From the NCBI GenBank assembly GCA_003415625.1, contig PYIU01000003.1:1798001-1862000 (forward strand): DNA of 64,000 nucleotides, given 5' to 3'. The notes beneath the pieces are model-generated. The model made no database searches, was not told the DNA's origin, and worked only from the letters and a program-made list of their open reading frames with translations. The stretch's first letter is position 1. Every line of letters starts with the position of its first letter. The DNA comes from Aquanectria penicillioides (Eukaryota; Ascomycota; Sordariomycetes; Hypocreales; Nectriaceae). This document shows positions 1-12,467 of the stretch, in pieces. Made by a program: the position numbers and the translations under genes.

Positions 1-187
1 TTTTAGGTGATGGGAAGGAGGGAAAAAAATTCAGGAAAATGTGTTCGCACAACAGCGGGGTGCCAGACGGACGACAAGACGAAATTATTATAACATCGAA
101 TCGAGGCCACGGCGAGGACGGAGAGAGTGCTTGAGGTATGAGTACGCAATGGGAGAAAACTCACATCTGAGCACCAGGGTGAGCCAT
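1..187 (-). CDS. possible first exon of a gene leaving the left edge (partial)
   Basis: On the minus strand an ATG at 187–185 opens a 23-base reading frame (MAHPGAQ plus two bases of the next codon) that ends at a perfect GTGAGT donor, 164–159. This is the usual shape of a short fungal first exon. No acceptor is evident in the remaining 158 bases, so the intron would continue beyond the window. The call rests only on start and donor. No domain is visible, and chance occurrence is quite possible. The gene would be divergent from the myotubularin gene. Confidence 0.25.
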
Positions 188-1144
188 CTTGAATATGGTT
201 TGGTAGGCTGAACTGTTGTCGTGGACGGAGTTCAAAGGGCTGGTTGCAGAGAAGATTCGCGATCCAGGGATTGGAGGTGGTTTGGCGAGCGCTCACAATG
301 TCGTCCTAGACAATCGCTCAATTTTTTGCTGTGGGTTGAGCCCTAAATTCTGGCACACAGAGCGCAAGCCCACCAGGCACCAGACTCGGGCACACGGACC
401 ACTAAGCCGGGGGGGGGGGGGGGGCTTAGGGCGGCTGCAATCTTTGGAGGATCGTCGGTATTTCGGAGAAACTATCTTTCCGTCCCAGACAACCGCAACC
501 TGGCTGTTCATGCTGCAAGCCCCTCCTTCCTCCTTTGGCGCTCGGACCAGGCCTGACGTCTATCCTCTCACTCGTCTCTCGTTGTCGTGCCTTCCGCTGC
601 CGTCAGCTCCGGAGTCTTGTTGTTGAGCCCCGCGCTAGAGCCAAAAACAGCCTAACGGGCCCAGCGACTGTGGCTTGTGACGATGAACTGAGCTGAGCAA
701 CCTCACCCATCCCGACTCACTGTCACTGACGAGTGCACCGCACCCGAGGTAGACACATACAGAGCTTCGTCTCTTGCCAGCGTTGGCCGTGTTTGCAGGG
801 TTCGCGCGCGGGTTCCAAGGTCTATTTGCTTGTACTTCCCCCACGCATTCCCGTCCCGAAAACCATGTCAGACACCGCATCATAGCTCCGATATCCCGGT
901 CTAGCTGCGGTCTTTCTTCCATCATCTCGGGCGGTCTTCTGGCGATCTCCGCCTACACATTTATATTCCCTCCTCAAAGAACATCTTTCCTTCCTGTTTG
1001 TTCAGTTCGCAAATACGGCTCCGGTGCCAGGTACACCTTACCTTGGCTCCCTTCTATCAAGCGCTACCTACACCAGCCATCAAACCAGCCAGCACCAAAC
1101 TTCCTGATCTTGCGGTTCAAGCCCGCTTATAGCTTGCCGCCGCC
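188..1144. other. intergenic region and YMR1 5' leader
   Basis: No convincing coding sequence is seen. The stretch holds a run of 16 G at 409–424 and, towards 1144, CT-rich DNA typical of a fungal 5' leader. The open frames present have no recognisable protein features. Confidence 0.6.
409..424. repeat. poly-G tract (G16)
   Basis: A run of sixteen G lies in the region upstream of YMR1. It is a simple mononucleotide tract with no further structure. Confidence 0.9.
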
Positions 1145-3587
1145 ATGGAGGCTCGAAAGGTATGCGCGAACCGGCTTTCTCTGCCTTTTTCTTCACCTCA
1201 GGCATGTCGGTCTTCGCGGGAGTCCTAACGACGACTAGATCATCGAGAATGTCCAGGCCATCAACGGCGGCCAGATGACCCACGGCACTATTCGCCTGAC
1301 CGACTTCCACCTCGTCTTCTGCGCCCCCGTCGATCAGTCCGGTGCCCCCGGCTCTTCTCAACAGAACCCCTCAGGTGGCCCGCCCAAAGTTCGTGAGCGA
1401 TGGATAACATATCCCATGCTCTGCTATTGCGCCTTTCGCCCTGTGCCCCCCGGCTCGCGCCAGGCCCCGTCAGTTCGTATTCGATGCCGTGACTTTACGT
1501 TCGTCACCTTCAACTTCGCCGATACGGAAGCCGCACGCGAGGTGTTCGAGTTCATCAGGTCCCGGAGCTGCAGGTTGGGTACGGTAGAGAAACTATATGC
1601 CTTCAGCCACAAGCCCTTAAAACACGAGAAGGCAATGAGCGGCTGGGAGTTCTACGACCCTAAGGCCGAGTTCCGGCGACAAGGCATCAGCGAGAAGCTA
1701 CCGGACAGGGGTTGGAGGGTTACTCACATCAACAAGGACTACACTTTTTGCGACACTTATCCCGCCTTTCTCGTCGTCCCCTCCAAAATCTCAGATAATG
1801 TCCTCAAGTACGCGAGGGAGTTCCGATCGCGAAACCGCATACCTGCCCTATCTTATATTCATCCTGTCAACAACTGCACCATTACGCGAAGCTCGCAACC
1901 TTTGGCGGGAATCACAAGGAAGACAAACGTGCAAGATGAGAAGCTGGTAGCCGCCTCATTTTCAGCACTGCTCCCTGCTGGTTCTGAGGACACGACGCCA
2001 CTCTCGAGCCAACCTGATATTCTCAACGGGAGCTCCATGCTGGAGCCAGAGCTGTCCGAAACGGAACGTTATGAGGACGAGCTAATTTCAAGGTCAGCTG
2101 CCGTCATTGACGAAAAGACGGGGAAACGCCTCATATACGGCGCTCAGCAGAGCAATCTCATTGTGGATGCCCGTCCTACCATCAATGCCATGGTGAACCA
2201 GGTCCAGGGGATGGGTTCAGAGAACATGGATAAGTACAAGTTCGCACGGAAGATTTTCCTTAGTATTGAGAATATTCATGTCATGCGAAGCTCCCTTGCT
2301 AAGGTCATTGACGCTATCAAAGACGCCGACATTTCGCCTCTGCCCCCAAACAAGGAGCTGCTACATCAGAGCGGGTGGTTGCGACACATTCACGATGTTC
2401 TCGATGGCTCGGCCATCATCGCCAGACAGGTTGGGATTAACCACTCTCATTGTTTGATTCATTGTTCCGACGGCTGGGACCGGACGAGCCAACTCAGTGC
2501 ATTGGCCCAGATTATGTTGGACCCCTACTATCGTACAATGGAAGGTTTCATTGTCTTGGTCGAAAAGGATTGGCTCTCATTTGGGCACATGTTCAGGCTC
2601 CGGTCTGGACACCTAAGTCATGAGGATTGGTTCACCGTCCAGAAGGATGCTTTCGCTGGCTCCAAGATCCAACCTGGCGAGAACGATGGGCGCAATGATG
2701 CTTTCCAGAATGTTATCAGTGGGGCGAAGCGGTTCTTCAACCAGAACCTCAATCAGAACAAGGATGAAGGAGACTTGGACAGCATTAGCGAGACAGCGTC
2801 TGGAAAGGTTGTCGACGAAGAGGCAACATCCCCTAAAATGGTCAGCCCCGTCTTCCATCAATTCCTAGACTGCACATACCAGCTCTTGCGGCAGAACAAG
2901 ACACGCTTCGAGTTCAATGAACGGTTTTTGCGCCGGCTTCTATATCACCTATACTCGTGCCAGTATGGCACCTTCTTATATAATTCGGAAAAGCAGAGGC
3001 GGGATGCCCGAGTTGCTGAGCGAACCTCATCTGTTTGGGATTATTTCCTTTGTCGAAAACCTGAATTCTCCAACCCCGATTTCGATCCAACGGTTGACGA
3101 TCATATCAAGGGCCGAGAACGAATCATTCTACCTCGCCTCAAAGAGATTCGGTGGTGGCACCAACTATTTGGACGGACAGAAGATGAGATGAATGGAGCG
3201 TTGAATGCGGCCGCGGCCGCTGAGAATGACCGGCAAGCTGCTATTTCCAGTTTCCAGTATCCCAGCGTGGCGCATGCTGAGCAGGACCCTAGGTCATCGA
3301 CCTCGAGCTCCAAAAACCCTTCTCTCGACGGCAACCACTCAGTCCTCGCCGCTGTAGAAACCGCGCATCAGACCCTGACCCCTGACGCCCGCCAGCCGGC
3401 GACACTGCACCGAAGTCCGTCTACCGAGGGCACCAACCCGTTTGCTGCAATTCGAGAAGGCATCGCAGGTCTCAATCTCAGCAAAAATGTACTAGCTACC
3501 TTTGCGCAAGGCGAGTCGTCGGCATCCAGCCCTAGCCCCGTCCCCACTCGCACTCGTAGCGACCAAGAGCTGCGAGAGATGACATAG
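1145..3587 (+). CDS. YMR1: myotubularin-family phosphoinositide 3-phosphatase
   Basis: Predicted 787-residue enzyme that removes the 3-phosphate from PI3P and PI(3,5)P2 on endosomal and vacuolar membranes. Exon 1 is 1145–1159 (MEARK). The intron 1160–1238 has GTATGC, a CTAAC branch site and TAG. Exon 2 runs 1239–3587. The N-terminal part, about residues 6–120, looks like the PH-GRAM domain. The catalytic P-loop CSDGWDR fits Cx5R, with the nucleophile at Cys414, followed by TSQLSALAQIMLDPYYRT as in active myotubularins, so this is not one of the dead-phosphatase members. Residues after about 690 are Ser/Pro-rich and probably disordered. The start was chosen because the short first exon adds residues continuous with the GRAM fold. 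The active-site match makes the family secure. The yeast symbol is by family. Confidence 0.93.
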
Positions 3588-4654
3588 AAGGTCATGTTTC
3601 CGTCCCCAGCCTCCGGTCCATATTTGATCGTTGAGACTCAAGACTCGGTTCGCTACACCTGTTCATGGCCTCTCTCACCGGCCCTACCAACGCCGGCAGC
3701 CGAAGGTGACTCATCCACCAGCCAACATCGAGGCATTGCATACAGCTTTCACAGCGTGCCAAGCGACTTGAGTGGTGAGTGGGAATGTATTCAACGGCAG
3801 GAGGCTGAGAATGTTTCTGAAACCGGCTGTCTTAATGGCTGTATGAGCACCGCTCGTTCCTCTTGGAGACGGCCCAGGTTGGTTCCGGAGCTATGGTGCT
3901 CTCATGATGATTTACTGCCGGTACCAAAAACTACCCCCAGGAAGACGGCAATGAAGGAGGCTGAGAAGCGTAGCCTTTCCAAGTCGTCAGCTTGATTGTC
4001 TGTTCTTGCTCCTGGTTTCCTGGTTCCACAGCAACGGTGTTTTATTGTTTGGGCGTCAAGCAAGTTTTCTGCGGATTTGTTCTCCTCAGACTCTGTCCAG
4101 AAGGCAGAAGGGACAACGATGGGGGAGCACAGTATACGAAGTCGGATGAAGATTAGATTAGCGTGCGTGCGTGCGTGCGTGCGTGCGTGAGTGAGTGTAA
4201 ATAGATTTCCCCCCTTAATGGACCCTGAGAAGCGGATGCTTGCATCAGATATTTAGAACTAGGACACACCGGCTAGCCACTCACACAACCCTCGAGACAA
4301 TAAAAAAAAATCATCCCGCTGTAGCAAAATCTTGCTTCACGTTTTGTACTCCATCTGTGGCTTGTCTTCGATTTTTTTTTTTCCTTTTTGTCTATCTCTA
4401 AACGTCATCCCGGGCGTGGAAACGTCTTCTACATGCGTTGAGTTTGGATCCATGTGCTGGATGGCTACCATATCCTCTTGGACGTGTTTGCAAACGGGGA
4501 CACAGATGTCCTCAGATCTCGCGGTATCCCTCCCCAGTTCGCTTTCGTCCATCACGTCTTACAACCCCCGCTGTCTTTTATTTGTGCTGCTTTTAACATC
4601 CACCGTCACATCCGCTGTAACCCCATGCGCCTTCTATCGCCTCTATCAGGAGGT
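3588..4654. other. convergent 3' intergenic region, YMR1 / FRS1
   Basis: This 1.07-kb region lies between two convergent genes. It holds a GCGT microsatellite and A/T-rich tracts around 4302–4385 that could contain the two polyadenylation regions. The small open frames here show no protein features. Confidence 0.6.
4161..4197. repeat. GCGT tetranucleotide microsatellite
   Basis: Seven perfect GCGT copies are followed by GAGT units in the YMR1 3' flank. Confidence 0.9.
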
Positions 4655-6623
4655 CTACAGGAAAACCTCGGCGTTGATCTCTAGGGTGCTAACAGGGTAC
4701 CTGAAATGAAGTCAGTCTTTGATGAGCCAATAGGCGGGGCGTCGGGCGTGTGTTTGGTGACTTACTTCAAATCGAACTTCTCCAACACGGTGGGGTGCAG
4801 GACACCAAACTCACCAACGCGCTGCTCCTTGCCGCCAACACGTAGATATACAGCAGCGGCGTGGCCGGGGAAGAAGGTGTCGTCGTTGAGTTCCTCGATC
4901 CAGTAGCCGTCGGGCTTCTTGGCATCGTCCTGGGCCAGGAAGTTGGTGCGGAGCATGAGCATGACACGATCGAGCAGGCCGTGAACAATCTCGAAGCCGC
5001 TCGTTCGGCCGTAATAGGCAGCAGAGAAGTGGCGCTCATTGCGGGCCTTGCGCTCCGTGGATTCGTCCTTGAAGACAACGTCGGAGACCTCAAAGATTTT
5101 CATGGGGACGCTGTGGCCCTTGTTCTCACGAATGGTCTTGAGGAGACCGGGAAGGAGGGTCGATCGCACGACCTGGTACTCGGCGGTCTTGGGGTTGGCA
5201 AGGCGTACAACTGTGTTGCCATCGTCCTTGCGGTTCAGCCAAGCAAAGTTCTCGTCGTGGCTACACAGACTCAGGGGTAGGACCTCGCTCCAACCGGCCA
5301 TGGCGGTCTCAGTTCGGATGATGTCGCTGAGCTTGTTGATGGGCAAGGGGGCACCGACAGTAGCGCTACGAGAGGGGGCAGTACGGGGAAGGTTGTTGTA
5401 GCCGTAGCACACGGCAAGATCCTCCATGATGTCGCACTGGTGGAGGACATCAGCACGGGTTGGGGGGATGGAGACCTGGAGAATGTTGGAGTCCTTGTCC
5501 GACTGCTTGCAGGTGTATGCCATCTTAGAGAGGAGCTTGCAGAGACTCTCGGGGGTTTCCTCAAGACCAGTGCAGCTGTTGAGGTAGTCAATCTCGACGT
5601 CGAAGACTCTGGGCTTGAAGGAAGGGGTGACACGGGTAAGGTTGTTGTGCTCTGACACGATCTGGACGGGCTCGACGGTGAAGGGCTCGGCGCAGTACAT
5701 GGAGAACATGGTGACCATCATGTCGGTGACAATCTCCAGCTTGGTAAGATCGGTGGCGGTGATTTCAATGAAAACATTGGTGGTGTTCAGAGTAATCTTG
5801 GAGTGGTCGCCGTTAATGATGGGAGGGAGCGATCCCACAGTCTTTTTGGAGTCGAAAATGACAGGGTAGACAGGAGAGTCGCGAATGATGTGGAGGTAGC
5901 GACCCAGGTGCTTATCGTTCTCGTAGAAGGCCATCAACTCCTCGGCATCCATCTCCTTGGTCTGGTTCAAGGGGGTGAACTTGATGTCCTTGGGAGAGAG
6001 AGCTTCGTAAGTGAAGGGGCCCTGGACTGTGTCGTAGTCATGAGTTCCAATGGAAACGAGGGTTCGGTTGCGGGCCAAGTTTTGGTGGAGCTTGTCTTGT
6101 AGGGCAATGAAGGAATCGTAGCGGTCCTTGGTGAACTTGATGTTGCGCAGGATGGCGCCGGCCACATAGGGACGGACCTGCTCGGCCTCGGGGTGGACGG
6201 TGATGGTCTCTAGCTTGCCGTCCTTGGGCTCGACGAGGCGGAAGTTAGGGGCAGGTGTGCGACCAAGGAAGATGTTCAGGTTGAGGGCAATACCCTCGAA
6301 GCAAAGCATGTCATAGCGGTTGGCGGGGATCTCGATCTTGAGCTGGGGAGGCTCTTGGACGCCGTTGACAACAGGGCGGTCATCGTTCTCGGTGTCCTCG
6401 TCAAGCTCGATGCCGAATTCAAAGCAAAGGTCCTCGAACTCCTCGGTCGTGAATCTAATTTGAGACAGAGTAATTCCAGGTTAGTCATGACTGCATCATC
6501 TCATGGTGGTGGCGAGGACGGTTTGGAGGGGGGAGGGGGGCAGGCGAAGGAGGGGCAAGGTGAGGCGCACTTTTGGCCGAGGGCCTCGTAGAGCTTATAC
6601 TTGTCGACAGCGATGGTAGGCAT
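4655..6623 (-). CDS. FRS1: cytosolic phenylalanyl-tRNA synthetase, beta subunit
   Basis: Predicted 595-residue beta subunit of the cytosolic alpha2-beta2 PheRS, which charges tRNA-Phe. Exons are 6571–6623 (MPTIAVDKYKLYEALGQ), 4766–6454 and 4655–4700. The first intron has donor GTGCGC and a CTAAC branch site. The last intron (4701–4765) has GTAAGT/CAG, and the final exon encodes the conserved eukaryotic tail with a LEIN motif (ends EVFL). Reading through that donor gives an immediate TAA, so the last exon is essential. A B3/B4 editing-like domain occupies about residues 115–275, a B5 DNA-binding-like domain about 300–371 (RVFDVEIDYLNS…PPTRADV), and a catalytic-fold-like region follows. Length is normal for the eukaryotic subunit and no frame breaks are seen. 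Confidence 0.95.
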
Positions 6624-7002
6624 GGTGAAGCGGAGGAACTCAGTGGCAGCTTCTGGCCTAGGTTATGTTCCTGTCCAAGGATTGTGGGCGTAGGTAGCTC
6701 TCCCGTCGGGCTTGGGACTTGGAGCGTGGGACGTGAGACGTGGGCCAGGGCGTGCGGATTGGGATATCCCACTGAGTCACAGGAAATTTTGGGGTTGTAG
6801 TTCACAGCTACGACAACTTGCAGAATGGTCGGTGTAAAGATACGGCGCGACTTGTGGTTTGGCAGCTACCCCTCACTAAAGTGAAGTACCCCGCTAGCGC
6901 CAGGCTCGCTCCTCATGCTGCCCACGACCCTGGCGGGCCTGGCGGGGTGAGGGCCTGTTCGGATCATCAATGCTCCCCGTGCCGATGACGGCGGTCTCTA
7001 GA

Positions 7003-7027
7003 TACCTAGGTACCTAGGTAGGTAGGT
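7003..7027. repeat. TACCTAGG palindromic repeat, copy 1
   Basis: TACCTAGG units followed by GTAGGTAGG form a near-perfect self-complementary stretch. The same motif recurs at 8870–8911, 16401–16433, 36292–36319 and, in shorter form, near 41075 and 42703. Confidence 0.85.
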
Positions 7028-7045
7028 TTTGGGCAGGGGAGTGGG

Positions 7046-7075
7046 TTTTTTTTTTTTTTTGGGGGGGGGGGGGGG
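7046..7075. repeat. T15–G15 composite homopolymer
   Basis: Fifteen T are followed directly by fifteen G, 20 bases after the palindromic repeat. Confidence 0.9.
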
Positions 7076-8869
7076 CGTTTCTCCTGTGGCTGGTGGAGGG
7101 GCAGCCTACGTCGCAGCTCAGACCTAACTTGGAGACAGACATCTATCCGTACATCAACAACATCTAGTCTAGGACTCTGGCCCAACTGGATGGGATGAAT
7201 TCTGGCACTTTGCCTGTACTTCATTATCTATCTACATTGGACAATCGATATCTGTATGAACCTTCCGCATGATCCTGGAAGTGAGGTGCATCTGGACTGC
7301 TGATAGTAGATTGTCATCGATCGACACTGGCCTTGGCGCTGCCTCAACCTCATCATTGCAAAAACACTCGCTCACTACACAGCTGAAACTCCCAAGGTGG
7401 CCGATGGTTTCTCTAGCAGCCATCCATTTTGGTCGTCTACATGCTATTGTAAGTGTCCAGCTCCTTTTTAGGATTATCCTGTCACGGTTATTCCCCAGAG
7501 AAGCAAATAATTGCTGCAACTGGCAACTTGAATGACAAGCTAAGCAAAGCTACCTGTCCGTGACGTCCAACACGGTATGACAAGGCTAAAATAGCCGCAT
7601 TATCGACAGTTAAGGATGCTCTTCATTTGGATCATCTAGCGCCAGTATTACGAGGCCAATTGACTTGATCGAATGGTAAGTGGCTGTCGCCGCTCTGGGT
7701 TGTGTTGTGTTGTGTTCATGCCTTGGACATCTCAAGCCTCCACTTGCTCCAGCCACAGTCACCATCAAATCAAGCTCGAAAATCATCTCTCCTCCATCCC
7801 TCCAGCGCAGCACAGGACCCAAGCTCTTGGTAGATTTGAAAGGCTGTGAGGGGCAATTTATTTGCTTGCCAGGCCATTCGCCACGAGGATACGGATACGT
7901 GCAGCACACAAACTCGATGACGCACCAGCCCAAAAACAATCCACGTCCGATATTGTACATGCAACACATGTAACACACAGCAGCAACGGTTTGTGGTGTG
8001 CCCACAGCAAAATCCACCACATTCTTCAGCATCGTTTTAGTGTGGGTTTCAGTGCCAAGACAACAGCCCCGTCCGTGCGGGTGTCCCTGGAGACGTGGCG
8101 AAGATGCCTTGCCTGGTCTAATAATTAATCAATCCTTCGGTCTGACGATGAGGATTCATTCATCCTACTAAAACACTCGAACGAGCGATTCAACATAGGG
8201 TGCTTGAATTCGGCCAACACTCGATGAGAGAATTATACGGACACTCGTCACATTTGGTCTGATAGTGATTGGGCATTTTAAATGCACTTCTTAATTTGTG
8301 TGTGTCCGTCTGCCCATCACAGCTCCGGGGGCGGGCGACTTCCAGTCAGATCGGCCGCCGCACAAAGGGGGCACATTCTGATAAGCGCGCGACACTCTCG
8401 ACCAGTACCTACCCTACACACGTAGCAGCATCTGATCTGCTGGGGGGTTGTGCCTGAAAACCCAATGAGACGAAGAGCCACAGCGTCCTCCCCACTCCAG
8501 CCACACCAACCTAAACCGCCTAGGGGACCTTGTCGCTACGTATTTCCCTCCCCCCATTCCCCTTTCCCTGCCCATCCGCTGGCTGGGCTCCAACGCAGCA
8601 GGCCCTGCTTCGCCCTGGTAACTCGCTGTATGTACATTGACGGGGGGACGCCGCGCTAAAGCCCAGTGCACTCTCAGCCCGGACCACAGCGCCTTGCCAC
8701 AGGCCCATCCTCGCTAATAGCACAGCTTACAGAGGCGCACACCATCACCATTGCCTAACTACCTACCTACTCCGTACCTACCTAGCTATCTAGCTACCTG
8801 CCGAGCCTTGAAGCTCCTCCCACTGAAATTAATTCGCCTTGCCTTTACCTACCCGCAATGTACGTACCT

Positions 8870-8911
8870 GCCTACCAACCTACCTACCTACCTAAGGTAG
8901 GTAGGTACCTA
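8870..8911. repeat. TACC/GGTA palindromic repeat, copy 2
   Basis: An array of CCTA units turns into GGTA units (CCTACCTACCTAAGGTAGGT core), giving a potential hairpin. More loosely spaced CCTA units lie upstream from about 8757. Confidence 0.8.
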
Positions 8912-9261
8912 CACCCGCCTGCTGCCCACTGCCCGTTGCCCACTACCCACCATTGCCCACCATTGCCCACCACCACCCGCTGCTCTCTAGTGTGCTACGG
9001 CTGGAGAGCCTCCTCATCCTCTCCTCCCTCTCAGCCAACTCAGAACATCTCTTCTTCCCTCCCTCATTTCATTCACATGTCCACGGCCAAGGCCACGCCA
9101 TCCGCATCCACGTCCACCATCGCGTCCACGGCCAAAGCCATCTCCCTCCGATTCCCTCCTCCGCTGGTCAGTCGCTGCCCGACATCGCGCTGACCTGCCT
9201 CCCCTTCTCCCAGTCCGCCTAGCCAAAAATCGTGTGTTGGGACTCCGCGCAAATCATTGCA

Positions 9262-9290
9262 TCACCCACCCACCCACCCACCCACCCACA
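9262..9290. repeat. CCCA microsatellite
   Basis: About seven CCCA copies lie in the probable TPD3 5' leader. Confidence 0.85.
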
Positions 9291-9408
9291 CGCGATCCAC
9301 CCCCCATTCTCCATCCTTCATCCTCTTCCTCCCTGACGACAACTTCGCTTCTGCCGAGACGCTACCCGCCTCCCTCGACTGTTCCGCGACCCTCACGCCC
9401 TGCACGCC

Positions 9409-11882
9409 ATGGCTGACGCGCCCAACTCCAGCGATGAGCTGTACCCCATCGCCGTCCTCATCGACGAGCTAAAGGTATGGCGGTGACGCCACGCTATCCC
9501 AGGGCTTCTTCTGCTGCTGCTGCCGCCGCTCCTCGTGTTGCTGCTGCCGCTGCTGCTTGCCGCCGCCCGTTCCGCCTGCGACTCATGCTGACCTGTACCC
9601 TCTTCTCCAGCACGACGATGTTTTGCTCCGTCTCAACGCCATCCACCGCCTTTCGACCATTGCCCTCGCGCTCGGCGCCGAGCGAACTCGAGAGGAGCTC
9701 ATCCCCTTCCTCGATGGTCAGTCAAATCTTCGCCTGCCGCCTTGCCCCTCCTCCGCATATCCCAAGATAGGACAGGTCCCCTAACCATGAAACATGTGCA
9801 GAGTCCGTGGAGGATGAAGACGAGGTCCTCGTCGCCCTAAGCGAGGAGCTCGGTGGCTTCGTCGAATATGTTGGTGGTGCCCAGTGGGGTCACGTCTTGC
9901 TCTCGCCCCTAGAGAACCTCGCCGCCATCGAAGAGCCCGTCGTTCGCGACAAGGTAAATTCACGCTCCCCTCCCCCTCACCATCTTACCTCGTCGTCCTA
10001 ATCATTTCCCCCTCCCGCAGGCCGTCGAGTCCCTCAACAAGATCTGCGAAGAGCTCTCCTCGCAACAAGTCGAGGAATATTTCATCCCCTCACCATCCGC
10101 CTCTCCAAGGCCGATTGGTTCACATCCAAGGTCTCGGGATGCGGCCTCTACACAACTCCCTACAAGAAGGTTTCTCCTCCTATCCAAGAGCAGCTCCGAC
10201 AACAGTTTGGCATGCTCGTCCACGATGAGACCCCCATGGTCCGCCGTCAGGCCGCCACCAACCTGGCCAAGTTCGTCAAGGAGATGCCCGCCGCCATCGT
10301 CGTCGACGAAATGATACCCTTCTTCCAACACCTTGCCCAAGACGACCAGGACAGCGTTCGATTATTGACCGTCGAGATCCTCATCTCCATCGCCGAGGCC
10401 GTTCCAAGGAGCAACAGTCCAGCCACGGCGTCCTCCTTACGTCGCTGCGCAACTTGATAGAGGATAAGAGCTGGAGAGTTCGATATATGATTGCCGATCG
10501 ATTTGAGAAGGTTCGACGCATATTCCCTAATCCTACTCCTGGCCCAAGCCATTGCCAGCATCGGGAAACTAATATATTGAATTTGTACAGATTGCCAAGG
10601 CTGTCGACGAAGAGGTCGTTTCACGAGATCTTGTTCCCGCTTTTGTCAAGCTTCTCAAGGACAACGAGGCCGAAGTCCGAACCGCCATCTCTGGCCAAAT
10701 CCCTGGCTTCTGCGCCCTCGTCGATCGTAACACCCTCCTCAATGATATCATGAGCAGCATTGAGGATCTCGTTTCCGACACCTCCCAGCACGTCCGAGCT
10801 GCTCTTGGTACCCAGATCAGTGGCCTAGCTCCTATCCTCGGAAAGCAAGAGTAAGTTTCCATGGCTCAATGTTTTCAAATTCGGGATTTCGTACTAATTT
10901 GATATGATAGAACCATCGACCACTTGCTTCCCATGTTCCTCCTGATGCTCAAGGATGAATTCCCCGAGGTCCGTCTCCACATCATCTCGAAGCTCGAGCT
11001 TGTCAACCAAGGTACGACTTTCCGGCATCTCTGGTCTCGAGATCATAGCACGCTAACAGGCAGGCAGTTATTGGTATCGATCTCCTCTCCCAGTCTCTCC
11101 TCCCTGCTATCGTCCAGCTCGCCGAGGACAAGCAATGGCGAGTGCGCCTGGCTATCATCGAGTACATTCCCCTTCTTGCCAGCCAGTTGGGTGTCCAGTT
11201 TTTCGACGAGAAGCTCAGCAACCTGTGCATGGGCTGGCTCGGAGACACTGTCTTCTCCATCCGTGAGGCGGCAACTCACAACCTGAAGAAGCTAACCGAG
11301 GTGTTTGGTGTGGAGTGGGCCAGCGAGGCAATCATCCCCAAGGTCATGGCTATGGGCAACCACCCCAACTACCTCTACCGAATGACGACCTGCTTTGCTA
11401 TCTCGGTAAGTTTTTTTTCTTCTCACGTGCCCACATCCCCAAACGGGGTGGTTGTATATGTATTGTTTTTATTTTATTTCTTTTTTGGTTATCCAATTGC
11501 TGACATGTGTATGTTCTTCATATAGACTCTCGCAACGGTCGTGAGCATGGATGTGATTGCCAAGTCGATCCTGCCCATGCTAGACAAGCTCGTCGGCGAC
11601 GACATCCCCAATATCCGGTTTAACGTTGCCAAGACATACGCTGTCTTGATTGACGTCCTACGACGCTTGCCCGACGAGGGAACGCTCTACGACTTGGAGA
11701 AACAGAATGCCGAGATTGCACCGTCACCGAGGGGCATGGAGCTGATCCAGCAGCGTGTCGTACCCAATCTAACCAAGCTGCAGAAGGACGATGATGTGGA
11801 CGTGCGGTACTTTGCGACGACAGCGGCGGCAGCCGTGACAGGACCGATTGCGGGCGGGGAGCCTATGAATACATCACCATAG
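9409..11882 (+). CDS. TPD3: PP2A scaffold (A) subunit, HEAT-repeat protein; two frame breaks
   Basis: Scaffold of protein phosphatase 2A, which holds catalytic and regulatory B subunits on a horseshoe of HEAT repeats. Exons are 9409–9474, 9611–9716, 9802–9953, 10021–10510, 10591–10850, 10911–11011, 11068–11405 and 11526–11882. The N-terminus is [24 protein letters not shown] repeats run throughout, for example [20 protein letters not shown] and [13 protein letters not shown]. Exon 4 is broken twice: after EEYFIP at the C run 10086–10089, and after ISIAEAV at 10404–10405. Each is explained by one missing C. With both allowed for, every exon phase fits and the product is about 623 residues, the family length. 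I infer assembly errors in a single-copy gene rather than a pseudogene, because all remaining sequence and splice sites are conserved. The intron 4 donor (GTTCGA) is weak. Confidence 0.9.
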
Positions 11883-12467
11883 ATGAGAGACGTAATGAAG
11901 CAATTCTTGTTGCCACGACGGATAGTCTGTTCCCCCCTGAGTTTTTTTTTTCTTTTTCCTTCTTCTTCTGTCGACGATGTGGTCGTGGCCAGAGAGAGCA
12001 TGGAACCATCCGGTGGCGCATTGCATTCTAGAAGTTAGGGGGCTTGCATGGCCGTGATTGGAACCGATGGATACCTAGTCACCGGTGATGTTGCAAGAAA
12101 AAAACAAAACAAAAAGACCAAAGATGAGTACCAGAAAAAGAAAATACCTTGGGAATGGGGGTGAATCGGCGAGTGGCCGGCAAAGACAAGCGGGCTTGGG
12201 GTCAGCGGGAGTGTTGGAGTTGAGACTGGAGCCCAACGATTCGGACATCGACTGGAACCCAAATACCGATGTATGATATACAGAGTTTACAAGCAGATGA
12301 AGTGAATGTTATCAGCATTTGCACTAGGTGCTTGACTCAGCACGTTGACTTGTGAGACGCGAAGATCAAGGCTTGAGGGAGTCGGTGTTGAAAGGGGGGG
12401 TATCTTTGATCTGTTTGTGGCTCTTTTTCTCTTCTCCCTATTTTCATCTACATGCTTGCGATGCGTG
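11883..12467. other. convergent 3' intergenic region TPD3 / EFM4
   Basis: This 585-base region lies between convergent stop codons. It has T-rich and A-rich stretches (11941–11970, 12098–12143) consistent with 3' ends, and nothing else recognisable. Confidence 0.6.

Larger units (their letters stand above)
6624..9408. other. long divergent intergenic region FRS1 / TPD3
   Basis: This 2.8-kb region separates two divergent genes. It contains TACCTAGG palindromic repeats at 7003–7027 and 8870–8911, a T15–G15 composite, a CCCA microsatellite, and CT-rich DNA just before 9409. Small open frames exist on both strands, but none has recognisable domains or credible splicing. Confidence 0.6.

Noticed and set aside
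7610..8032. 140-codon minus-strand frame between FRS1 and TPD3
   Set aside because: It is Cys- and Tyr-scattered with no domain, and overlapping frames are open in several phases.
9409..11882. TPD3 as a pseudogene, or as a programmed-frameshift gene
   Set aside because: Only two single-base losses exist, with all HEAT repeats and splice sites intact, and the same kind of loss occurs in four other unrelated genes. Error is simpler than decay or recoding.
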